A stretch of DNA of 11,876 nucleotides from assembly GCA_938092125.1 (NCBI GenBank), contig CALKMQ010000179.1, positions 1 to 11,876 of the forward strand. The letters run 5' to 3'. Shown here piece after piece: positions 7,201 to 11,876 of this stretch. Under the pieces are notes generated by a model, which saw only the letters and a program-made list of their open reading frames with translations, had not been told where the DNA came from and ran no database searches. This stretch comes from an uncultured bacterium. GTDB lineage: Bacteria; Fidelibacterota; Marinisomatia; Marinisomatales; UBA1611. How positions within the stretch are numbered: the stretch's first letter is position 1; the number at the start of each line of letters is the position of its first letter. A program made the position numbers and the translations under genes.

Positions 7201-8156
7201 TAAGAATGCCGCCTTTGAATAATTTTAAAAAACCTGTAGACTTCACTATCTTCGTTAAATCCTAGTTCTATTAATGATTCGTAAGAAGATTTAAAGTAAG
7301 TACTTATTAAGTTTTCAACTTCACTATGTATACCATTATTTATCAAAAAATTACGAATTTTTTCTAAATTATTACCATCAAATTCACTTATTAAATTGTT
7401 CCATTCATCGCTATTAATCTTATCAGCAATCAATGCAATCGCAGTTTTTTTATTTGCAATAATATCACTACCTAGGCTTTTACCAATAACTTTTTCATCT
7501 CCAAAAATTTCGAAAATATCATCCTGCAATTGAAATGCAACTCCTAAACATTTACCCACATTGTATAATTTTTCAACTTTCACTGATGATTCACCTTGCA
7601 TGATAGCTGGAAGACATAAACAAGCTCCTAATAATGCGCCTGTTTTTTTCTTTACCATATCGATATAGGCATCAAGCTCAATTTCTCCTTGATCTTCAAA
7701 TTCTTTATCAAGCGCCTGCCCTTCACAAATTTCAAGCACCACCTCATTATATTTATGATAGAGTTTAGTCGAATGATGTTCCAAACTGATTAAAATTAAT
7801 TGACTAATAGTGAAAATACCATCTCCTGCTAAAATTGCTGAAGAGATATCAAATTTTTTATGTAAAGTAGGAACATTTCTTCTTGTATCGTCAGAGTCCA
7901 TAATATCATCATGAATTAGTGTAAAATTGTGTAATAATTCAATGCCTAAAGAAATTTTCATTAATTCATCTGGATCACTTTTAAAACTTCTTCCAGCTAA
8001 ATGAACTATGATAGGTCGATACCTTTTTCCTTTACTTCCCAGAGAATATTTAATGGGATTGTAAAGGTATTTAGGCAATTCTGGTAAAGGAAAAGATTTA
8101 AGTGAATGATTAAATTCTTTTCGAATGAAATCAATAAGTTGTGATAGATCGCTCAT
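7200..8156 (-). CDS. Polyprenyl (probably short-chain) diphosphate synthase
   Basis: This 318-residue all-helical trans-isoprenyl diphosphate synthase condenses isopentenyl diphosphate with allylic diphosphates. It shows the GKRYRP substrate-binding segment (43-48), the first Asp-rich motif D83-D84-x2-D87 followed by R92-R93, and the second motif at 212-216. The second motif reads DDIFE, with Glu in place of the usual last Asp. Residue -5 before the first motif is Phe78; aromatic residues there limit chain growth in bacterial FPP synthases, so a C15-C20 product is more likely than a long quinone tail. This is inference from one position. The ATG directly abuts the stop of the upstream mutase gene (TAAATG), and the stop overlaps the next start by one base. 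Confidence 0.92.
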   Translation of the reverse strand: MSDLSQLIDFIRKEFNHSLKSFPLPELPKYLYNPIKYSLGSKGKRYRPIIVHLAGRSFKSDPDELMKISLGIELLHNFTLIHDDIMDSDDTRRNVPTLHKKFDISSAILAGDGIFTISQLILISLEHHSTKLYHKYNEVVLEICEGQALDKEFEDQGEIELDAYIDMVKKKTGALLGACLCLPAIMQGESSVKVEKLYNVGKCLGVAFQLQDDIFEIFGDEKVIGKSLGSDIIANKKTAIALIADKINSDEWNNLISEFDGNNLEKIRNFLINNGIHSEVENLISTYFKSSYESLIELGFNEDSEVYRFFKIIQRRHS

Positions 8157-9524
8157 TTAATGTGCGCCAGCTCTAAGATTTCCAAATTCTTTTAACTTAT
8201 TTAATATCGTTTTTTGAATATGGTTCATATTATCAGGAGTATCACCTTCAAATCTGCAAACAATAACAGGTTGAGTGTTCGAGGCTCGAACTAAACCCCA
8301 GCCTCCATCAAACTTTACTCTAACACCATCTACCGTAATACATTCATAATTTTCAATGAAATACTCCTCTGCTCTTTTAGCAATTTCAAATTTTTTCTCA
8401 TCTGACTCTGCTTCTAAACGTATTTCAGGCGTGGAGAAATATTTAGGAATAACAGCTTTTAGTTCTGATAATTTTTTTCTAGAATTAGATAATAACTGTA
8501 TCAATCGTCCTGCGACATAAATTGCATCATCATAGCCAAAGTAATCATCTGCAAAGAAAATATGTCCACTCATCTCACCGCCTATTTTGCAATTACTTTC
8601 TGCCATTTTATTTTTTATGAGCGAGTGCCCAGTATTCCACATTATTGGCTTCCCACCATACTTAAGGATCATATCTTCCAGAGCTTTTGAGCACTTTACA
8701 TCAAAAATAACTTCATCTCCAGGGTTTATAATTTCTGATATTAGGATCGCGAGTAATTGATCAGCCCATATGATATCACCAGTCTCATCGACTACACCAA
8801 GCCTATCAGCATCTCCATCAAAAGCAATTCCAACATCATATTTTCCAGATTTCATTTCCATTATTAAATCTTTTAAATTTTCTTCAACTGTTGGATCAGG
8901 ATGATGATTAGGAAATGTACCGTCTGGTTCACAAAAAAGTTCTTTAAGCTCTATGCCGAGATCTTTAAATATTGTTGGAGCATTTATAGCTGCTGCTGCA
9001 TTACCGCAATCCATGACAACTTTCATTTTCTTATCAATTTTTATCTTATTTTTAATCATTTTATTGTATTCAGGAAGAAGTTTGTATCTGGTCTCAGAAC
9101 CTTCTCCGCTGTCAAAATCTAAATTGATGATAAAGTTTTTTATTAATTGAATTTGATCACCGTAAACCGGTTTTTTGTGCAACGAAAGCTTGAAACCATT
9201 AAATTCAGGCGGATTATGACTGCCTGTTATTTGCACAGAAGCAGCTACATCCAGTTTAAATAGACTGTAATAGTTTACTGGTGTAGGAACGATGCCTATA
9301 TTTATCACATCTACCCCTGTTGAAAGAGTACCTTCTTTAAAATAATTGATTAAATCTGGTGTTGTTAATCTTATGTCACCACTTATTGCTATCTCTCTGC
9401 CTCCTGATCGCTTAACAAGAGTCCCAAAAGCTTTACCTAACGCAACAACCACTTCAGGCGGAAAATCCTCAACAACTTTTCCTCTTATATCATATTCTCT
9501 AAAAATATATGGATTTACATTCAT
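8157..9524 (-). CDS. Phosphomannomutase/phosphoglucomutase (alpha-D-phosphohexomutase)
   Basis: This 455-residue enzyme shifts phosphate between C6 and C1 of glucose or mannose through a phosphoserine. All four family sites are intact: catalytic Ser102 in ITGSHNPPEFNG, the Mg loop DGDADR (D236, D238, D240), the sugar-specificity loop GGEMSGH (315-321), and the phosphate loop RASNTQP (413-419). GEMSGH and overall length match the AlgC-like PMM/PGM group, which accepts both sugars, rather than the GlmM group. The ATG at 9524 has a good AAGGAA ribosome site 9 bases upstream. It is the first gene of the four-gene minus-strand operon, with an 83-base gap upstream that most likely holds the promoter. 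Confidence 0.94.
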   Translation of the reverse strand: MNVNPYIFREYDIRGKVVEDFPPEVVVALGKAFGTLVKRSGGREIAISGDIRLTTPDLINYFKEGTLSTGVDVINIGIVPTPVNYYSLFKLDVAASVQITGSHNPPEFNGFKLSLHKKPVYGDQIQLIKNFIINLDFDSGEGSETRYKLLPEYNKMIKNKIKIDKKMKVVMDCGNAAAAINAPTIFKDLGIELKELFCEPDGTFPNHHPDPTVEENLKDLIMEMKSGKYDVGIAFDGDADRLGVVDETGDIIWADQLLAILISEIINPGDEVIFDVKCSKALEDMILKYGGKPIMWNTGHSLIKNKMAESNCKIGGEMSGHIFFADDYFGYDDAIYVAGRLIQLLSNSRKKLSELKAVIPKYFSTPEIRLEAESDEKKFEIAKRAEEYFIENYECITVDGVRVKFDGGWGLVRASNTQPVIVCRFEGDTPDNMNHIQKTILNKLKEFGNLRAGAH

Positions 9525-9576
9525 GACTTCTTATTCCTTAAAATTATTTCGTTACTTTTTTAAATCGGTATGATTA

Positions 9577-9605
9577 TTTATGAAAATTCTAGAGAAAGAT
9601 TGAAA
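9577..9605 (-). promoter_or_regulatory. Weak candidate promoter for the mutase operon
   Basis: On the minus strand TTTCAA (9605-9600) and CATAAA (9582-9577) are separated by 17 bases, matching 3/6 and 4/6 of the sigma-70 boxes. It lies in the only sizeable gap (9525-9607) ahead of the operon. The match is weak in AT-rich DNA; I see no hairpin terminator in this gap for the gene upstream. Confidence 0.22.
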
Positions 9606-9607
9606 TA

Positions 9608-10681
9608 TTAAAACCTAGGAAGTTTTTTTAATAATCTCTTCCAACCAATATCATCTAATTTTTCTTTCATTTTTTTATACCCTATTCCATAATCAGGATC
9701 CGTGCTCTCATTCATCATTTTTATCCTGTACTTACTTAGCTTAGAACCATAATGTTGATAAATTAAATTAGATCCTAAATTACAAAACCCCTCCCTAATA
9801 TCTGATCTTAAATCTAATTTATTCTGAAAAAGATAAACGTGAAATAGCTCATGAGCTAACACAGCTTTAAAAATTTCTTCCTGCAAATTTGATAAAATAT
9901 AAATATGATATTTTTGATCAATAATCCTACCTGCCATTGAACTTTCTTCATAGTTAGTATATCCTTGTATATTTCCTAATCGATTTCCTGACATTCTTAT
10001 AAGTTCTTCTCTGCTATCAATTAATGTTATTGGTAAATTTATTGGTAGATTGTCTACCCCAACGGTTTTGAGAATATCTAAAACATTGTTTAAAACTTTT
10101 CTTAATTGAAACTTATTATTTATTACATCTGGTTTACAGAGGTTGCATACAAATCGATTACTATTTATTGAGTATCCTCCATTCGTTAATGAAGAACAAA
10201 TGAGTCTATTGCAATTATCACAACTCGGCATTTTTTTATCATGATATGCATGATAATAGTTACCCCAGAAGTCCTTAATATATTTATCTTCTACTGGCTG
10301 ATGACATACATCACATTTTGGTAAAATATATTCGACATAGCAACTTTCATGATATTCTTTCCCTTCATGAATGGTGTATATACCACTAATTATATCACTG
10401 CACTCTTCACACCTTTTTTGAATGAACTGCTGGTAACAAGTTTTATGATAATTTTTATCTTTTGATGTATTGTAGGAACCATCTATTTTTTTTCCACATT
10501 GGTCACAATAAATCTGGATATATTTATCATAACAAGTATGATGATAATACCTTCCCTTGTGAATTAGATACTGAGCACTTAGTTCTTTATTACATGATTT
10601 ACACGTTTTTTGATTACCAATTAGTAGTGTAAATGAAATATAAAATAAATAAATAATGTATCTAAAAAAGATTTTATTCAT
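9608..10681 (-). CDS. DA1-like LIM/zinc-finger metallopeptidase, probably exported
   Basis: This 357-residue protein has three parts. Residues 1-22 are Lys/Arg then strongly hydrophobic (8-21), resembling a signal peptide or membrane anchor; no lipobox Cys is at the expected place. Residues 27-182 are a zinc-finger array: three modules C-x2-C-x16-H-x2-C starting at C27, C59 and C91, then C123-x2-C126 with H144/H147, C154-x2-C157 and C179-x2-C182. Residues about 190-357 resemble the DA1-like peptidase domain of plant DA1, with HExxH at 277-281 (AHELFHVYL), a downstream REG with E297 as likely third zinc ligand, then YGIGY and a terminal W-x-L-L-P-R-F segment. Plant DA1 (about 530 residues) adds ubiquitin-interacting motifs, absent here. 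The gene lies 29 bases after a MazG-like gene. Substrate and role are unknown. Confidence 0.85.
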   Translation of the reverse strand: MNKIFFRYIIYLFYISFTLLIGNQKTCKSCNKELSAQYLIHKGRYYHHTCYDKYIQIYCDQCGKKIDGSYNTSKDKNYHKTCYQQFIQKRCEECSDIISGIYTIHEGKEYHESCYVEYILPKCDVCHQPVEDKYIKDFWGNYYHAYHDKKMPSCDNCNRLICSSLTNGGYSINSNRFVCNLCKPDVINNKFQLRKVLNNVLDILKTVGVDNLPINLPITLIDSREELIRMSGNRLGNIQGYTNYEESSMAGRIIDQKYHIYILSNLQEEIFKAVLAHELFHVYLFQNKLDLRSDIREGFCNLGSNLIYQHYGSKLSKYRIKMMNESTDPDYGIGYKKMKEKLDDIGWKRLLKKLPRF

Positions 10682-10710
10682 TGTTGATTGGGATATCCAA
10701 GTAAAAGATT

Positions 10711-11058
10711 CTAGAAATTCCCTTTAAACTTATCTGTAGGATATTTGATTCTATTTTTAATCATTTTTTCTGATACTGCCTTTGATATATCAATGTTATT
10801 TTTATTTGCAAACGCTATGGCATATATAATTATGTCCGCTAACTCATCAATAGCATCTTGTCTGGTTTCTTTATTGGACATTTTATGTTCACATGATTTT
10901 GATGTGTCCCACTTAAAAATATCCATTAATTCGCTAGCTTCAATAGCGAGCGCCATTGATAAGTTTTTTGCATTATGAAATTGTGACCATTCTCTTTCAT
11001 CAACAAATTCTTGAACAATATTTTTTAAGCTGTTTATGGTATTATCTTTATCAATCAT
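10711..11058 (-). CDS. MazG-like nucleotide pyrophosphohydrolase
   Basis: A 115-residue all-alpha NTP pyrophosphatase of the small MazG/RS21-C6 (dCTPP1-like) type, which hydrolyses (d)NTPs to monophosphates and often cleans the nucleotide pool. The metal-binding helices carry E40-x2-E43 (in LAIEASELMDIFKW) and E72-x2-D75 (in DELADIIIYAIAFAN). The single-domain length matches this subgroup, not the two-domain MazG. I start it at ATG 11058, preceded by GGGGA about 6 bases upstream. An in-frame TTG at 11070 would add only four residues and overlaps that ribosome site. It lies 26 bases after the DUF5916 gene and 29 bases before the DA1-like gene, all in one direction, so co-transcription is likely. 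True substrate unknown. Confidence 0.9.
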   Translation of the reverse strand: MIDKDNTINSLKNIVQEFVDEREWSQFHNAKNLSMALAIEASELMDIFKWDTSKSCEHKMSNKETRQDAIDELADIIIYAIAFANKNNIDISKAVSEKMIKNRIKYPTDKFKGNF

Positions 11059-11084
11059 TAATATCCCCAATATTTAATAAGCTA

Positions 11085-11876
11085 TTATTTTTTCATCCAA
11101 TAGTTTAGTTTAATTACCAAAGCATTTGCTGAGCTATTCGTCCATTCTTTATCGTTTTCTGAATAATAACTATTCTCATTAATATTGTAGACGACAAATA
11201 GTGTGCTTCCTGGGTTATATTCCCATCTTAGAACAAATGTGCCAATTTTATTTTCTACTTTAAAATTTGGATTTTCATACGATCCTAGATAATCAAATGA
11301 TTCCAAATCCATCGTTTTTGGAGCTAATAAATTGTTGTAATTATTATACTTCATATCTGCATAAAAAGGTTGGTAATACCCTTCAAAAGTTAAATCTGGT
11401 GAGAATGTCCAGTTTAAACGAATTTGAAGCTGTTCGGTAACTTGTTTTGAATTTGAATAAATTCGAGATATTTCTCCATTTTCTTCAAGAATGTCAACGT
11501 ATTGCATATACTTAGGAGATATTTGCTTTTTAAATACAGCTTCAATATTTAAAGGATCAAGCGGTTTATAAATGACACTAAAATCGGTAAAATATCCTCT
11601 ACCTCTACGTTTAGCATCACCGCCACCAGCGTCAATAGAAAAAATTATTTTTTTCCTCCTATCTGATTTAAGCCAAAACCCATAAAACTTCAGTTTTTCT
11701 GTAGCATAAACCCAAGCACGATCATCCCTGAAAATATCCTCATCATCATAAGCTGATTTTTCAAATTCAAACCAAGTCCCAAATCTCCAATAATTTTTTA
11801 ATAAAGTCCATGTTTCAAGCTCGATAATATCTTCCAGGACCACATTGTCGCCATTCCATTCTTGTTTTAATTTTAG
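11085..11876 (-). CDS. DUF5916-type outer-membrane barrel protein, C-terminal part
   Basis: This is the 3' end of a gene that continues past the right edge: the frame is open from the stop (11085-11087) to 11876, giving 263 visible residues. A GTG at 11841-11843 is inside the gene and not a start. The residues form alternating aromatic/polar strands with turns, as in an outer-membrane beta barrel. The C-terminal third resembles DUF5916 proteins: RLNWTFSPDLTFEGYYQPF, then GTFVLRWEYNPGSTLFVVYN, then a final short strand ending LNYWMKK. Full-length members usually have a signal peptide and an N-terminal carbohydrate-binding-like (CBM9) domain, not visible here. Function in the family is not established. 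It is upstream of, and in line with, the MazG-like and DA1-like genes. Confidence 0.82.
   Translation of the reverse strand, partial: LKLKQEWNGDNVVLEDIIELETWTLLKNYWRFGTWFEFEKSAYDDEDIFRDDRAWVYATEKLKFYGFWLKSDRRKKIIFSIDAGGGDAKRRGRGYFTDFSVIYKPLDPLNIEAVFKKQISPKYMQYVDILEENGEISRIYSNSKQVTEQLQIRLNWTFSPDLTFEGYYQPFYADMKYNNYNNLLAPKTMDLESFDYLGSYENPNFKVENKIGTFVLRWEYNPGSTLFVVYNINENSYYSENDKEWTNSSANALVIKLNYWMKK

Noticed and set aside
9525..9607. Small gene, RNA gene or terminator in the gap before the mutase operon
   Set aside because: No open frame with a start, no stable hairpin and no tRNA-like fold could be seen; only a weak promoter candidate was kept.
11059..11070. TTG start adding four residues to the MazG-like protein
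   Set aside because: It would place the GGGGA ribosome site inside the gene. The ATG at 11058 is better placed.
11841..11843. GTG as start of a complete DUF5916-like gene
   Set aside because: The frame stays open to the right edge with barrel-like residues continuing (WNGDN), so the gene is cut by the window and the GTG is an internal Val.

Overview
The window is an AT-rich, densely packed bacterial chromosome segment with no mobile elements, rRNA, tRNA or CRISPR. Several traits point to the FCB side of the tree (Bacteroidota, Ignavibacteria, Marinimicrobia/SAR406 and relatives): a DUF5916-type outer-membrane protein, a DUF151 nuclease fused to a UVR motif, a bifunctional phosphoglucose/phosphomannose isomerase, and a prenyl synthase with the 'HNFTLIHDD' style of first Asp motif. 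A Marinimicrobia-like marine lineage is my best guess. It is an inference from gene content, not a demonstrated assignment.

Region 1 (41-5624, plus strand) is the classical ribosome/fatty-acid cluster: yceD, rpmF, fabH, fabD, fabG, acpP, fabF, rnc. It provides type II fatty-acid initiation (FabH), malonyl loading (FabD), the first reduction (FabG), the carrier (AcpP) and elongation (FabF), with L32 and its YceD partner in front and RNase III behind. plsX, which commonly sits between rpmF and fabH, is absent. In its place is a 70-base gap holding an inverted repeat and a TATAAT box immediately before a TTG-started fabH. Three genes here (fabH, fabD, rnc) appear to start with TTG, and two junctions are 4-base TTGA stop/start overlaps.

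Region 2 (5627-9524, minus strand) is a second, very tight operon read from right to left: phosphomannomutase/phosphoglucomutase, a short-chain prenyl diphosphate synthase, bifunctional phosphoglucose/phosphomannose isomerase, and the DUF151-UVR nuclease. Its junctions are 0- or 1-base contacts (TAAATG, TAATG, TAATG). It converges on rnc with only 2 bases between the stop codons. The two sugar enzymes together link fructose-6-P, glucose-6-P, mannose-6-P and the 1-phosphates that feed sugar nucleotides.

Region 3 (9608 to the right edge, minus strand) holds, in transcription order, the 3' end of a DUF5916 outer-membrane barrel gene, a small MazG-like NTP pyrophosphohydrolase, and the most unusual gene of the window. 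That gene encodes an apparently exported or membrane-anchored protein with three LIM-like zinc modules repeating exactly every 32 residues, further zinc-ligand pairs, and a C-terminal HExxH peptidase domain resembling plant DA1. Plant DA1 is a LIM peptidase that controls organ size; the role of bacterial relatives is not known to me.

No stretch longer than 300 bases lacks a gene. The largest gaps are 70 bases (698-767) and 83 bases (9525-9607).
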